NCBI RefSeq assembly: GCF_004919085.1
Contig: NZ_STGL01000005.1
Span: forward strand, 248,001-312,000
Reading direction: 5' to 3'
From: Nocardioides sp. GY 10127
Lineage (GTDB): Bacteria > Actinomycetota > Actinomycetes > Propionibacteriales > Nocardioidaceae
Length of the DNA stretch: 64,000 bases
Below, one piece after another: positions 51,908-61,882 of this stretch. Below the pieces are notes generated by a model, which was given only the letters and a program-made list of their open reading frames with translations, had not been told where the DNA came from and searched no databases. How positions within the stretch are numbered: position 1 is the stretch's first letter; every line of letters begins with the position of its first letter. The position numbers and the translations under genes were made by a program.

Positions 51908-52771
51908 GTGTCCCGCCCCCACGCCGCCCAGGCCCGCCTCGTCGAGCACGTGCAGCGCCTCGGCGAGCAGCACCCGCCGATCCCGCTGGAGAGCGTGGAC
52001 TTCTCGGTCCGCGACCCGCGGCTGCTGGACCAGCGCTTCGGCCACGTCCTCGACTTCATGGCCCGCGTGGAGCTCGAGGTGGACCGCAACGTCCTGGAGC
52101 TGCTGACCCTCCTGCCGGACCCGCCCGAGGTGGACGTCTTCTTCTACCGGGACGTCTGGCAGCCCCAGGAGATCCAGCACGGCCGCATCCTCGACGAGCT
52201 CCAGGTGCGTCTGGGCCGCAGCTACGCGGAGACGGACCTCGAGAACGTCGGCTTCAAGCTCCGCCTGCTCGGGATGCTCTCGCACGTGCCCGCGGTGCAG
52301 GACGTGAGCCGGATGCTCTACTACCTGACCGGCATGGCCACCGAGCGCTCCGCCGTGCTCGCCTACAACCTGCTCCACGACGGCCTCGTGGACATGGGCG
52401 AGCAGGCGATCGCCGAGACCGTCATCGTGCCGATCAAGCGGCAGGAGCCCGGGCACTACGCCTTCTACCAGCTCTCTGCGCGCGCCCTCTGGGAGCAGCT
52501 GGCCGCCTGGCAGAAGTGGCTGGTGCGCACGCTGCGCTCGTTCTCGTTCTCGCCGGTCGGGGTCAACAACCCCGAGCAGCTGGCGGACTTCGGGGACGTG
52601 ATGACCACGCTCGGCATCGCCGACGACACCCAGTTCGTCGCTCAGGTCGCCCGGGTGGAGACCGAGCTGCTGTGGGCGCGGGAGCACGGACTCCCGGTGC
52701 CCGACTACGTCCTCAGCGCCTTCCGCGGCGCGGTGGACGCCGCGCGGGCACGCGCGGGTCTCGCGGCCTGA
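51908..52771 (+). CDS. ferritin-like diiron protein related to acyl-ACP desaturases
   Basis: A 287-aa all-helical protein. Two candidate iron-binding helices are visible: VWQPQEIQHGRILDEL (ExxH, like the EENRHG of plant-type acyl-ACP desaturases) near residue 85, and IVPIKRQEPGHYAFYQLSA (ExxH) near residue 185; further Glu in VELEVDRNVLELL and RMLYYLTGMATERSAVLAY may complete the four-helix site. There is no signal or TM. It may be a desaturase or oxygenase, but the substrate and activity are unproven. TACAGT lies 6 nt before GTG. Confidence 0.72.
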   Translation: MSRPHAAQARLVEHVQRLGEQHPPIPLESVDFSVRDPRLLDQRFGHVLDFMARVELEVDRNVLELLTLLPDPPEVDVFFYRDVWQPQEIQHGRILDELQVRLGRSYAETDLENVGFKLRLLGMLSHVPAVQDVSRMLYYLTGMATERSAVLAYNLLHDGLVDMGEQAIAETVIVPIKRQEPGHYAFYQLSARALWEQLAAWQKWLVRTLRSFSFSPVGVNNPEQLADFGDVMTTLGIADDTQFVAQVARVETELLWAREHGLPVPDYVLSAFRGAVDAARARAGLAA

Positions 52772-52786
52772 TCCGGGGTTTTTCGG

Positions 52787-52845
52787 CTGGACCTGACTGC
52801 TGGGCCTGGCTGCTGGGCCTGGCTGCTGGACCTGGCTGCTGGACG
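52787..52845. repeat. 13-bp tandem repeat, about 4.5 copies
   Basis: Units CTGGACCTGACTG, CTGGGCCTGGCTG (twice) and CTGGACCTGGCTG follow the stop of the diiron gene after TTTTTC. It is part of the 225-bp gap before the first GRAM-like gene, which holds nothing else recognisable. Confidence 0.85.
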
Positions 52846-52996
52846 CGTGCGGCGCGGCCGGCCTGGGAGGGTGGCCGGCCGCGCCGACGAGGCGCCGGCG
52901 GCAGTGGGACGTTGCCGTCGGCGTCCCGACCGGTCGCCCGTCGGGACGGGAGGGCGCCGGTGGCTGGGTGGGGCCGGCCGGTGGCCGGCCCGCGGC

Positions 52997-53386
52997 TCAG
53001 TGCCGCACGGAGACCGGCGACCCGCCGCGACGGCGCGCGTCGTTGGCGGCCTGGGCGAGCTGCTGGGCGAGCTTGTCGGCGCCGGCGCACTTGAACCGCA
53101 GCACGTGGCCGCCGATCCGCAGGCCGATCGGCTTGGTGCGCATCCCGTTGCCCAGCTCCACGCCGGTGATGTCGCTGGTCTTCAGCTTGAGCATGCCGGC
53201 GCCCGAGGAGGCGCGCGACGGCATGAACGTGAGGTGGAGCGGGGACATCATCAGGTTCCCCGGCACCCAGGTGGCGCCCCACTGCGTCTGGAACGCCAGG
53301 CACGCCTGGTCGGCCGGGCCCTGGCCCGCGCCGACGCTCTCGACCATGAGCTGGCCGTTCTTGGACCCCATGACTGCGTAGGACAT
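52997..53386 (-). CDS. GRAM-like domain protein (copy 1)
   Basis: A 129-aa protein: MSYAVMGSKNGQLMVESVGAG, then WVPGNLMMSPLHLTFMPSRASSGAGMLKLKTSDITGVELGNGMRTKPIGLRIGGHVLRFKCAGADKLAQQL. The beta-rich middle with the pattern LxLTxxxLxF...I.L..I..V and a closing helix fits a GRAM/PH-like fold, which binds membranes or proteins. It is clearly paralogous to the neighbouring gene, with the start MSY-VMGSKNGQL shared. No SD or clear -10 stands before the ATG. Function unknown. Confidence 0.72.
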   Translation of the reverse strand: MSYAVMGSKNGQLMVESVGAGQGPADQACLAFQTQWGATWVPGNLMMSPLHLTFMPSRASSGAGMLKLKTSDITGVELGNGMRTKPIGLRIGGHVLRFKCAGADKLAQQLAQAANDARRRGGSPVSVRH

Positions 53387-53479
53387 GTCTTGAATGGTCC
53401 ACGTCACAGGGGCTCCGTGCACGGCCAAGTTCCAACACACGCGTTCGCTGACAACATGTCCGGGCATCCCGGCAGGCCA

Positions 53480-53497
53480 GATACCCAGCTTGGTATC
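53480..53497. promoter_or_regulatory. palindrome upstream of GRAM-like copy 1
   Basis: GATACC-CAGCTT-GGTATC, 6-bp arms, in the 200-bp gap between the two GRAM-like genes and about 95 bp before the copy 1 start. It is possibly an operator; no matching second site was found. Confidence 0.3.
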
Positions 53498-53586
53498 GCG
53501 CCTCGTCGCCCAGGGACTAGACAGGTGTCGGACGTGGGCTGGACCGGACGCGGTGCCCCTCAGCCGCGGGGCGCCCCGACCCGAGG

Positions 53587-53967
53587 TCAGACGCGACGGC
53601 CCAGGCTTCCGGCGCGGGCCGTGCGCGCGGCCTCGGCGATCTGGTCGGCCATCTTGTCCGCACCGGTGCACCGGAACTGGACAAGGTGCGTGGCCGTGCG
53701 CAGCGTCATCGTCTTCGACATGACACCCCCGCTGACCTCGATGCCCGTCACGTCCTCGGTCGAGAGCTTGAGCATCCCGGAGCCCGCCGACACCTTCGTC
53801 GGCAGGAACGTGAGGTGCAGCTTGGACAGCATCAGCCGCCCACCGACCCACTGAGCCCCCCACCGCTGCTGGAACGCGTCCAGCGCAGCGTCGGAACCCT
53901 TGCCACCCAGGCCGGTGCTCTGGATGAGCAGCTGCCCGTTCTTCGACCCCATGACCCCGTACGACAT
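53587..53967 (-). CDS. GRAM-like domain protein (copy 2)
   Basis: A 126-aa paralogue of the gene just downstream: MSYGVMGSKNGQLLIQSTGLGGKGSDAALDAFQQRWGAQWVGGRLMLSKLHLTFLPTKVSAGSGMLKLSTEDVTGIEVSGGVMSKTMTLRTATHLVQFRCTGADKMADQI. It shares the same opening, the same HLTFxP strand and the same GADKxAxQ helix, so a local duplication is evident. GRAM/PH-like fold assignment is by pattern only. Each copy has its own gap upstream, so they may be separately transcribed. Confidence 0.72.
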   Translation of the reverse strand: MSYGVMGSKNGQLLIQSTGLGGKGSDAALDAFQQRWGAQWVGGRLMLSKLHLTFLPTKVSAGSGMLKLSTEDVTGIEVSGGVMSKTMTLRTATHLVQFRCTGADKMADQIAEAARTARAGSLGRRV

Positions 53968-54161
53968 GTCCCGAGTCTTGACGGGTCGCCTGGGTGAGGG
54001 CAAAGAACCCGTGCAGACTCCGCCATTTGTCCCAGTCAGGACGCTGTGGCTGGTACTGACCTCATCCTGGTGCACGAGCGTCGGCTACCGGCCGGTCGCG
54101 AGGCCCGTCGGACGGGACGGGCGACTTGCCGCGCGCCCGTCGCTCCCCGGAGAGTGACCCC

Positions 54162-54905
54162 GTGAGCGAGACGCAGGCATTCGGCATCGACTTCGGCGGC
54201 ACCGGCATCAAGGGCGCACCCGTCGACCTGGTGGAGGGCGACTTCGCCGCGGAGCGGGTCCGGGTGCGGACGCCGCAGCCGGCCACGCCCGAGGCCGTCG
54301 CGGCGGTCTTCGCGGAGCTGCTGTCGCAGTTCCCCGACAGCACCGGCCCCATCGGTGTCACGGTGCCCGGCGTCGTCCGGCACGGCGTCGTGGGCTCGGC
54401 CGCCAACATCCACGACTCCTGGGTCGGCACCGACGCCGACACCCTCTTCTCGAAGGCCACGGGCCGCACGGTGCACGCCGTCAACGACGCGGACGCCGCG
54501 GGCCTGGCCGAGGTGCGGTACGGCGCCGCCAAGGGCCGCACCGGCCTGGTGCTGGTCACCACGCTCGGCACCGGCATCGGCAGCGCGCTCGTGCTGGACG
54601 GCGTCCTCGTGCCCAACTCGGAGCTCGGGCACCTGGAGATCGACGGCTACGACGCCGAGACCCGCGCCTCGAACCGGGCCCGCGAGTCCGAGGAGCTCTC
54701 GATGGAGAAGTGGGCCAAGCGGCTGACCCGCTACTACCGGACCCTGGAGAAGCTCTTCTCCCCCGACCTGTTCGTGGTCGGCGGCGGCATCAGCAAGCGG
54801 CACGCCGAGTTCCTGCCGCTGCTCGACCTGGACACCGAGATCGTCCCGGCCACCCTGCGCAACAAGGCGGGCGTGGTCGGCGCGGCGCTGTACGCCACGA
54901 CCTGA
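54162..54905 (+). CDS. ppgK: polyphosphate glucokinase
   Basis: A 247-aa ROK-type kinase phosphorylating glucose with polyphosphate (or ATP), a hallmark enzyme of actinobacteria. [17 protein letters not shown] is phosphate motif 1, VTVPGVV and [40 protein letters not shown] contain the catalytic Asp and phosphate 2 loop, and [19 protein letters not shown] the adenosine region. [24 protein letters not shown] carries the family's glucose-binding Glu-His pair. GTG start with GGAGAG upstream. Convergent with the malic enzyme gene. Confidence 0.95.
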   Translation: MSETQAFGIDFGGTGIKGAPVDLVEGDFAAERVRVRTPQPATPEAVAAVFAELLSQFPDSTGPIGVTVPGVVRHGVVGSAANIHDSWVGTDADTLFSKATGRTVHAVNDADAAGLAEVRYGAAKGRTGLVLVTTLGTGIGSALVLDGVLVPNSELGHLEIDGYDAETRASNRARESEELSMEKWAKRLTRYYRTLEKLFSPDLFVVGGGISKRHAEFLPLLDLDTEIVPATLRNKAGVVGAALYATT

Positions 54906-54924
54906 GCCACGCCCGCCCTGCGGG

Positions 54925-54957
54925 TGCCTGCGGTCCTGCCTGCGGTCCTGCCTGCGA

Positions 54958-54960
<3 letters not shown>
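54925..54960. repeat. 12-bp tandem repeat, 3 copies
   Basis: TGCCTGCGGTCC twice exactly, then TGCCTGCGATCA, in the 52-bp gap between ppgK and the malic enzyme gene. The last unit supplies the malic enzyme stop codon. Confidence 0.85.
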
Positions 54961-56349
<1,389 letters not shown>

Positions 56350-56496
56350 CGGGTCAAGATCCTCCCCGTCCGGCCCTACCGGCAAGTCGGAAGTCCTGTT
56401 TCGGGACGCGAGTTGCCGATTGCACCTATTCGCGAGAGCGATGGATGGCGTCCGAGGGATCGCGGACGGGCGGCAGAACCGACCGCAGCGGTCCGT

Positions 56497-56988
56497 TCAG
56501 GCGTCCTGGCGCTGAGGCACCTCGCGGGCGTCCAGCCGCCGCAGGAGGTTCGCGGAGAAGCGGGTGCCCATCTGGCCGATCACCTGCTTCATGGCCGTGC
56601 GCACGACCGGGCCGGAGAGCCGCGGCAGCGGCAGGTCCAGCGAGATCTCCAGGCTGGTCGACAGGCGCGTCCCCTCGGGGACCTCCTCGAGCACGTACCA
56701 CCCCTCGACGGCGGAGCGCTCCGTCACGCCCTCGGGCGGGTCGTGGCGGAAGTCGATGCGGCTCGGCTCCTCGTAGGTCATCGCCTCCGTGAAGGCGGGG
56801 GAGACGGCCAGCCCCGCGACCTCCAGGCCGGCGAGCTGCCAGCGCCAGTGGTCGCCGTCCGCGGTGATCCGCGAGACGAAGGGGGTGAGCTCGGCGATCG
56901 CGTCGGGGTCCCGCAGGACCGCGAACACGGCCTCGCGGTCGGCGGTGATGACGGCGGTGGCCTCGGTGGAGGCGGAGAAGCGGGTCAC
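56497..56988 (-). CDS. SRPBCC (START-like) family protein
   Basis: A 163-aa protein with the helix-grip fold pattern: FSASTEATAVITADREAVFAVLRDPDAIAELTPFVSRITADGDHWRWQL at the start, then FTEAMTYEEPSRIDFRHDPP and VEGWYVLEEVPEGTRLSTSLEISLDLPLPRL, and the long C-terminal helix VVRTAMKQVIGQMGTRFSANLLRRL. Such proteins bind hydrophobic ligands. Its GTG overlaps the stop of the upstream peroxidase gene as GTGA, so the two are coupled. Confidence 0.86.
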   Translation of the reverse strand: MTRFSASTEATAVITADREAVFAVLRDPDAIAELTPFVSRITADGDHWRWQLAGLEVAGLAVSPAFTEAMTYEEPSRIDFRHDPPEGVTERSAVEGWYVLEEVPEGTRLSTSLEISLDLPLPRLSGPVVRTAMKQVIGQMGTRFSANLLRRLDAREVPQRQDA

Positions 56989-57497
56989 GCGTCCGCCCCC
57001 GGCGCCGGGGCCGCCAGCGCCTCCTCGATGTCGGCGCGCAGCTTGTCGGGCGTGGCCGTCGGCGGGTACCGACGCACGACCCGCCCGTCCCGGCCGACGA
57101 GGAACTTGGTGAAGTTCCACTTGATGCGGCTGCCCAGGACGCCGCCCTTCTCGGTCTTGAGCCAGTCGAAGACCGGGTGCGTGCCCGGACCGTTCACCTC
57201 CACCTTGGAGAAGAGCGGGAAGGAGACCCCGAAGTTCCGCTCGCAGAAGGTCGCGATCTCCTCCTCGCCGCCCGGCTCCTGGTGACCGAACTGGTCGCAC
57301 GGGAAGCCGAGGACCGTGAACCCCCGCGGGGCGAGCTCGTCGAAGAGCGCCTGCAGGCCCTGGTACTGGGGCGTGAAGCCGCACTGCGAGGCGGTGTTCA
57401 CCACCAGCACGACCTGGCCGGCGTAGGCGGAGAGGTCCACGTCCGCGCCGTCGATGCCGCGGGCGGAGAAGGCGCTGAGGGTCGTGGGGGTCGTCAT
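56985..57497 (-). CDS. glutathione peroxidase family thiol peroxidase (copy 2)
   Basis: A 170-aa peroxidase. The catalytic Cys is in VNTASQCGFTPQYQGLQ, the Gln in PCDQFGHQEPGGEEE, and the Trp/Asn in IKWNFTKFLVGRDG. It is distinct from copy 1 (for example DQFGHQ against NQFGGQ, and a longer C-terminus). Coupling to an SRPBCC gene suggests membrane lipid peroxide defence, as an inference only. The ATG start is clear; the previous gene ends 85 bp upstream. Confidence 0.93.
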   Translation of the reverse strand: MTTPTTLSAFSARGIDGADVDLSAYAGQVVLVVNTASQCGFTPQYQGLQALFDELAPRGFTVLGFPCDQFGHQEPGGEEEIATFCERNFGVSFPLFSKVEVNGPGTHPVFDWLKTEKGGVLGSRIKWNFTKFLVGRDGRVVRRYPPTATPDKLRADIEEALAAPAPGADA

Positions 57498-57550
57498 GTC
57501 GGCCAGTGTGCCCAGGCTCGAGACCGGGGAACCACACCCCGCCCCGTGTC

Positions 57551-57590
57551 AGCCGACTGTCACGTATGAGCCGACTGTCGCGTCAGCCGA
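57551..57590. repeat. 18-bp period direct repeat
   Basis: AGCCGACTGTCACGT and AGCCGACTGTCGCGT are placed 18 bp apart, followed by a partial CAGCCGA that overlaps the stop of the membrane protein gene. It lies between that gene's 3' end and the gpx promoter. Confidence 0.6.
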
Positions 57591-58290
57591 TCATCGTGCC
57601 GACGGCCTGGACGCTCGCGCCGACCACGACGTCGTCCGGGACGCCGGCCGGCACGGTCAGCCGGACGTGGCGCTCCTCCACCAGCAGCCGCACGTGCTCA
57701 CCGTCGACCGACTCCACCGAGCCCGTGACCCGGTAGCGCTGCCCGCCCAGGCGTTCGAGGCCCGGCTCGAGACCCTTCTCCTGGCCCTTCTCCTGGCCGG
57801 GCTCGGCGGCCTCGACCCGCAGCGACCCGTCGTCGGCCACCATCCTCAGCTCGGGGCGGCGGCGGCGCCGCAGGGCGAACGACATCCCGATCGCGCCGAG
57901 CACCACGACGTCCAGCACCAGAGCGACCCGCAGCGGCAGGGGCTGCCCGACCACGACGAAGCTCGAGGGGTCGTCGGCGTCCCAGCAGACCCGGGCGCTG
58001 CCGTCGCGGGCCGCCGCCAGGGCGTCGCCGTCCAGGCTCACGGAGTAGGTGCGGGTGGTGAGGTCGACGGCCTCGTCGCTGCCGGCGTCCTCGACCACGG
58101 CGGCCGCCACCACCCGCGGCAGCAGGACGCTCGCGGCGCCCTCGTCGTCCACCGCGGCCTCGACGTCCTGGCAGGTGCCGGTGCTCTCCAGGCGGTGCTG
58201 GGTCCACCAGGCCGAGGCGAGCGGCGCCTGGAGCACCACGAGCAGGGCCACGAGGCCGAGGACGCGCAGCGGGAGGCTCAGGCGGGGCAT
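57583..58290 (-). CDS. membrane protein of unknown function with C-terminal soluble domain
   Basis: A 235-aa protein. TM helix 1 is VLGLVALLVVLQAPLASAWW (residues about 10-30), then a Cys-containing outside domain (STGTCQDVEAAVDDEGAASVLLPRVVAAAVVEDAG...VCWDADDPSSFVVVG), TM helix 2 VALVLDVVVLGAIGMSFAL, a basic stop RRRRRP, and a cytosolic part with the repeat GQEKGQEKGLEPGLERL before an OB-like RYRVTGSVESVDGEHVRLLVEERHVRLTVPAG. The layout resembles DUF3592-type proteins but I do not assign it. GATACT lies 7 nt before ATG. Confidence 0.75.
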   Translation of the reverse strand: MPRLSLPLRVLGLVALLVVLQAPLASAWWTQHRLESTGTCQDVEAAVDDEGAASVLLPRVVAAAVVEDAGSDEAVDLTTRTYSVSLDGDALAAARDGSARVCWDADDPSSFVVVGQPLPLRVALVLDVVVLGAIGMSFALRRRRRPELRMVADDGSLRVEAAEPGQEKGQEKGLEPGLERLGGQRYRVTGSVESVDGEHVRLLVEERHVRLTVPAGVPDDVVVGASVQAVGTMIG

Positions 58291-58325
58291 GGCGGTCAGT
58301 ATCCCGGGCGGGTTCCCCGGCGGGC

Positions 58326-59372
58326 TCAGCGCAGGTCGGGGCCACCCGTCAGGTCGGCGACGAGGGCGAGGAAGCGGTCGCGGGCAGCGTCCTCGTCGGA
58401 GGACCCGCGCAGGCGGTGGACGGGCAGGTAGTGGACGGGGCGGGGCGCCCGGTCGTGGAAGAAGGTGCCGCGGGCCGTCGAGGGCCGGGTCGCGACGAAC
58501 CAGACGGCGGTGTCGGCGCCCTCCGCCCCGGTGCGCAGGAGCGGGCCGACCACGCGGTCGAACCCGGGCAGCGCGTCGGTGAGGCCCGGCGTGGCGGCCC
58601 AGCCCGGGTGCAGCGAGGCGGCCAGGACGCCGGTGCCGCGCGTCCGGCGGGCCCAGGCGTCCGCGAGCACCACCTGCATCCGCTTGGTGCGGGCGTAGGC
58701 GCGGACGCCGTCGTACGGCTCGTCCTCGGGGCGCCGGTTCTCCAGGTCGTCGAGGGAGTCGGCGTGCAGGCCGGCGGTGTACATGCCGCCCGAGCTCATC
58801 CACAGGACGCTGCCGCTGTCTGCCGTGAGGAGCGGGAGCAGCGCCTGCGTCATGACGTGCGGGCCGAGGACGTGGACGGCGAGGCCCAGCTCGTGCCCCT
58901 GCGGGCTCTCCTGGCGCTCCTTCGTCATCACCCCGGCGTTGTGGACGAGCCCGTGGAGGCCGTCGACCCGGCCGAGCAGGTCGGCCGACCACTGGGCCAC
59001 GGCCTCGGTGTCCCCCACGTCGCAGACCTCCTCGACGACCTCGGCGTTCGGGTGCGCGACCCGGAGCTCGCGGGCCCGGTCGGCCACCTTGGCGGGCGAG
59101 CGACCGAGGAGGTGCACGATGGCCCCGAGCTCGAGGAAGGACTCGGCCATCGCCCCGCCGATCCCGCCCGTGGCGCCGGTGACGACCACCCGGCGGCCCT
59201 GCAGCGAGCCGGGAGCGGGGTCGCGGCGGGCGGGGTCACTCGCCCACAGGGGTCGCCGCAGCAGGGGCCCCAGGCGGGAGTAGCCGAGCACGACGGAGCG
59301 GTCCAGGGCGGTGTCGGCCGCGGCGCCGAGGAGGCGGGCGGCGTGCTGGGGCAGGGGTCGGCGCGCGCTCAT
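58326..59372 (-). CDS. short-chain dehydrogenase/reductase
   Basis: A 348-aa SDR, longer than the classical 250 aa owing to about 60 N-terminal residues (HAARLLGAAADTALDRSVVLGYSRLGPLLRRPLWASD). RRVVVTGATGGIGGAMAESFLELGAIVHLLGRS is the NAD(P) site with Arg after the second strand, favouring NADPH; LVHNAGVMT, SSGGMYTAGLHADSL and YARTKRMQVVLADAWARR give the NAG, Ser and YxxxK catalytic elements. It resembles DHRS12-type SDRs. TAGGTT lies 6 nt before ATG. The next gene downstream is the membrane protein. Confidence 0.9.
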   Translation of the reverse strand: MSARRPLPQHAARLLGAAADTALDRSVVLGYSRLGPLLRRPLWASDPARRDPAPGSLQGRRVVVTGATGGIGGAMAESFLELGAIVHLLGRSPAKVADRARELRVAHPNAEVVEEVCDVGDTEAVAQWSADLLGRVDGLHGLVHNAGVMTKERQESPQGHELGLAVHVLGPHVMTQALLPLLTADSGSVLWMSSGGMYTAGLHADSLDDLENRRPEDEPYDGVRAYARTKRMQVVLADAWARRTRGTGVLAASLHPGWAATPGLTDALPGFDRVVGPLLRTGAEGADTAVWFVATRPSTARGTFFHDRAPRPVHYLPVHRLRGSSDEDAARDRFLALVADLTGGPDLR

Positions 59373-59905
59373 GAGCCGAACCTAGGCAGTCGGCGGCCGG
59401 CGTCCGCCCACCCCTGCGGTCGGCGTGCCTCGCGCGGCACCGGCTGCGGCCCGGGTCGAAGGTCCCGGGCTGCCCTCTGGGCGGGGTGGTGAGGGCGGTG
59501 ACCGGGAGGGGAACCGGAACGTTCCGTGACGACCACGTGAACAGGTCCTCACGGCCTTTGACCTGCGGGTTACCTGCCGGACACCTGCCCGGGACGTTGG
59601 TCCCGAGAAGTGCACAGAGACCGTGAAGACCCTCCACGAACCGTCATCCGTCGCGCATCGTGGAGGTCGACACAGCCCGTCGCCGACGCTCGACCCCCTG
59701 TCCATCGTCGACGCCCGCTCGTCCGTGCGGCACTCCCCCGGGAGATCCCCATGTCCGTTCGACCCTGTGCCGGGGCGCGCCCACCCCACCCGTGCCGCCC
59801 CGGCTTCCGGCCCTCGTCGTGACCACGATCCTGCTGACCGCCCTCCGGGCCGTCCGGACTCGTCGTCACGGCTCCCCTCTCCCGCCGTGACCCCGGGCGG
59901 TGCGT
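59373..59905. other. non-coding stretch before the F2/F3 repeat array
   Basis: No convincing gene. Visible items are the 12-bp palindrome CGGAACGTTCCG at 59515-59526, a hairpin CCTCCACGA...TCGTGGAGG (9-bp arms, 18-nt loop) at 59631-59666, and a 23-codon frame starting ATG at 59751 after GGGAGA. The last would be Pro/Arg-rich and is not claimed as a gene. Confidence 0.5.
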
Positions 59906-60322
59906 GAGCAACCGAGTGGTGCGCCCGGGCGGTTGCTCAGCCACCGCGGCCCCCGGACGTCATCCAACCCGGCGCGCTCAGGGGCCAGCCCGTATGACGT
60001 CCCACCCACCGGCGGTGCGCCAGCAACCCCGCCACCGAGCCAGCCGGTTGCTCACACACCGCCCACCGGCGCCGGCTCTACCAGCGGTGTCGCAGCAACC
60101 GAACCACCCGCCCGAACCGTTGCTCAGCCACCGCCCACCGGCCGCCCCGGGACGTCATCCAACCCGGCCCGCCCAGGGGCCACTCCGTATGACGTCCCAC
60201 CCACCGGCGGTGCGCCAGCAACCCCGCCACCGAGCCAGCCAGTTGCTCACACACCGCCCACCGGCGCCCCGCCCCACCGGCGGTGTCGCAGCAACCGAGC
60301 CACCCCACCGAACCGTTGCTCA
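59906..60322. repeat. duplicated array of F2 and F3 inverted repeats
   Basis: F3 units pair (G/C)AGCAACC(G) with (C)GGTTGCTC or CGTTGCTC over 33-36 bp: near 59906-59938, 60021-60053, 60092-60126, 60217-60249 and 60290-60322. F2-type units pair GGACGTCAT with ATGACGTCC: 59955-60002 and 60151-60198. The order F2-F3-F3 is repeated with a 196-bp period, so a tandem duplication happened. CCACCGGCGGTG, itself palindromic, recurs between units. The gap before the LLM gene has no coding signal. Confidence 0.85.
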
Positions 60323-60370
60323 CACACCGCCGATCACCGCCCCGGTGCGCGATCGACCTACGGTGGCCGG

Positions 60371-61246
60371 GTGCGCTTCGGAGTCACCCTGCTGACCGAC
60401 CTCCCGTGGGCGGAGTCCCGGCCCCGCTGGATCGCCGCGGAGGAGCTGGGCCTCGACCACGCCTGGACCTACGACCACCTCACCTGGGGCACGCTGCCGG
60501 ACGCACCGTGGCGCGACGCGCTCACCACGCTGGCGGCCGCGGCGGCCCTCACCAGCCGCATCGGCCTGGGCACGGCCGTGACGGCGCCGAACTTCCGGCA
60601 CCCGCTGCCGCTGTTCCGCGAGGTGCAGGCGCTGGACGAGATCTCCGAGGGGCGGTTCCTGCTCGGGCTGGGCGTCGGGGGCGACCTCGACGCGGGGAAG
60701 CTCGGCACCCCGCCGATGCCGGCCAAGGAGCGGGTCGACCGCTTCCAGGAGTTCACCGACCTCCTGCTGCGCCTGCGCACCGAGGACCACGTGGACGCGG
60801 CGGGCCGCTGGTTCAGCACCGTCGACGCGCGGACCGCCCCCACGGCGTCCACGCCCTTCGTCGTCTCCGGCAACGGCCCGCGCTCCCTGCGCTACGCCGC
60901 CCGCGTCGGCGACGGGTGGATGACGACGGGACGCCCCGCCGACGGCCTCGACGCCTGGTTCTCCCAGCTCGCGACGATGGTGGCCACCCTCGAGGAGGGG
61001 CTGGTCCGCGCCGGACGCGACCCGCTGACCTTCCCTCGCTACCTGCTCATGGACGCCCCCAAGGCGTTCGGCCACGGCGTCTTCGCGCTGGAGAGCCCGG
61101 GGCTGTTCGAGGAGATGACCGGCCGCGCGGCGGCCCTCGGGTTCACCGACCTCGTCACCCACTGGCCGCGCCAGACCGAGCCGTACCGCGGCTCGGAGCA
61201 GGTCCTGGAGCAGGTCTGCTCCGACGTCCTCCCGCGCTGGCGGTGA
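60371..61246 (+). CDS. LLM-class (luciferase-like) flavin/F420-dependent oxidoreductase
   Basis: A 291-aa TIM-barrel oxidoreductase. RFGVTLLTDLPWAESRPRWIAAEELGLDHAWTYDHLTW is the usual opening, with LGTAVTAPNFRHPLPLFREVQALDEISEGRFLLGLGVGGD the cofactor-side motif and VSGNGPRSLRYAARVGDGWMTTG the phosphate-binding part. In actinobacteria most such proteins use F420, but FMN is possible; the substrate is unknown. TACGGT lies 6 nt before GTG, directly after the repeat array. Confidence 0.9.
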   Translation: MRFGVTLLTDLPWAESRPRWIAAEELGLDHAWTYDHLTWGTLPDAPWRDALTTLAAAAALTSRIGLGTAVTAPNFRHPLPLFREVQALDEISEGRFLLGLGVGGDLDAGKLGTPPMPAKERVDRFQEFTDLLLRLRTEDHVDAAGRWFSTVDARTAPTASTPFVVSGNGPRSLRYAARVGDGWMTTGRPADGLDAWFSQLATMVATLEEGLVRAGRDPLTFPRYLLMDAPKAFGHGVFALESPGLFEEMTGRAAALGFTDLVTHWPRQTEPYRGSEQVLEQVCSDVLPRWR

Positions 61247-61411
61247 CCTTCCCGGTCGCCGTGGCGGGGCCCTGACCGGGCCCTCCCGGAGCCTTCCGCA
61301 GGGCGGGCCGTCCCCCACGGGACGCCTCGACGTGGCACCATCCGCCCTGGAACGTTTCAGCCGGCACCGCCGGCGTACCAGTCCGGCACGGTCCGGGAGC
61401 AGGAGGCAGGC

Positions 61412-61843
61412 ATGTTCAACGTCATCGTCGTCGGGGTGGACGGCAGCGAGACCGCCGAGGCCGCGGCCCGCCGCGCCGCGGAGCTGGCCCTCGCCACCGA
61501 CTCGACCCTCGAGATCGTCTCGGCCTACGACGGCTACGAGGTCCGCAAGGTCGACGCGCCCGAGGAGTTCCACGTGACCAGCGAGGACGACGCCCAGACC
61601 GTGGCCGGTCGGCTCGCCGCCCGCTTCACCGCCGAGATGCCCGGCCTCAAGGTGACCTCGTCGCCGGTCGACGGCAAGCCCGGCGAGGCGCTGGCCCAGC
61701 GCGCGACCGAGCTCGACGCCGGCCTCATCGTCATCGGCAACAAGCGCGTCCAGGGCATGGCCCGCGTGTTCGGCAACGTGGCCGCCGCCGTGGCCGCGAA
61801 GGCCCCGTGCGACGTCTACGTCGTGCACACGCACGGCAACTGA
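61412..61843 (+). CDS. universal stress protein
   Basis: A 143-aa single-domain UspA protein. VIVVGVDGSETAEAAARRAAELA holds the nucleotide-binding Asp, and LIVIGNKRVQGMARVFGNVAAAVAAKAPCDVYVV is the G-x2-G-x9-G ATP loop (here GNKRVQGMARVFGN, with Asn in place of the usual final Ser/Thr context). It is likely ATP-binding and induced under stress or dormancy. The strong SD AGGAGGCAGGC precedes the ATG, so it is led, unlike many neighbours. A strong terminator follows. Confidence 0.93.
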   Translation: MFNVIVVGVDGSETAEAAARRAAELALATDSTLEIVSAYDGYEVRKVDAPEEFHVTSEDDAQTVAGRLAARFTAEMPGLKVTSSPVDGKPGEALAQRATELDAGLIVIGNKRVQGMARVFGNVAAAVAAKAPCDVYVVHTHGN

Positions 61844-61882
61844 GCCCAGGCACCCGCGGGGCTCACGTCCCACCGGCTCCGG

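Noticed and set aside
59623..59907. Small plus-strand gene of 94 codons
   Set aside because: Pro/Arg/Ser-rich translation, several equally open frames on both strands, and no SD or -10 at the expected distance from the GTG.
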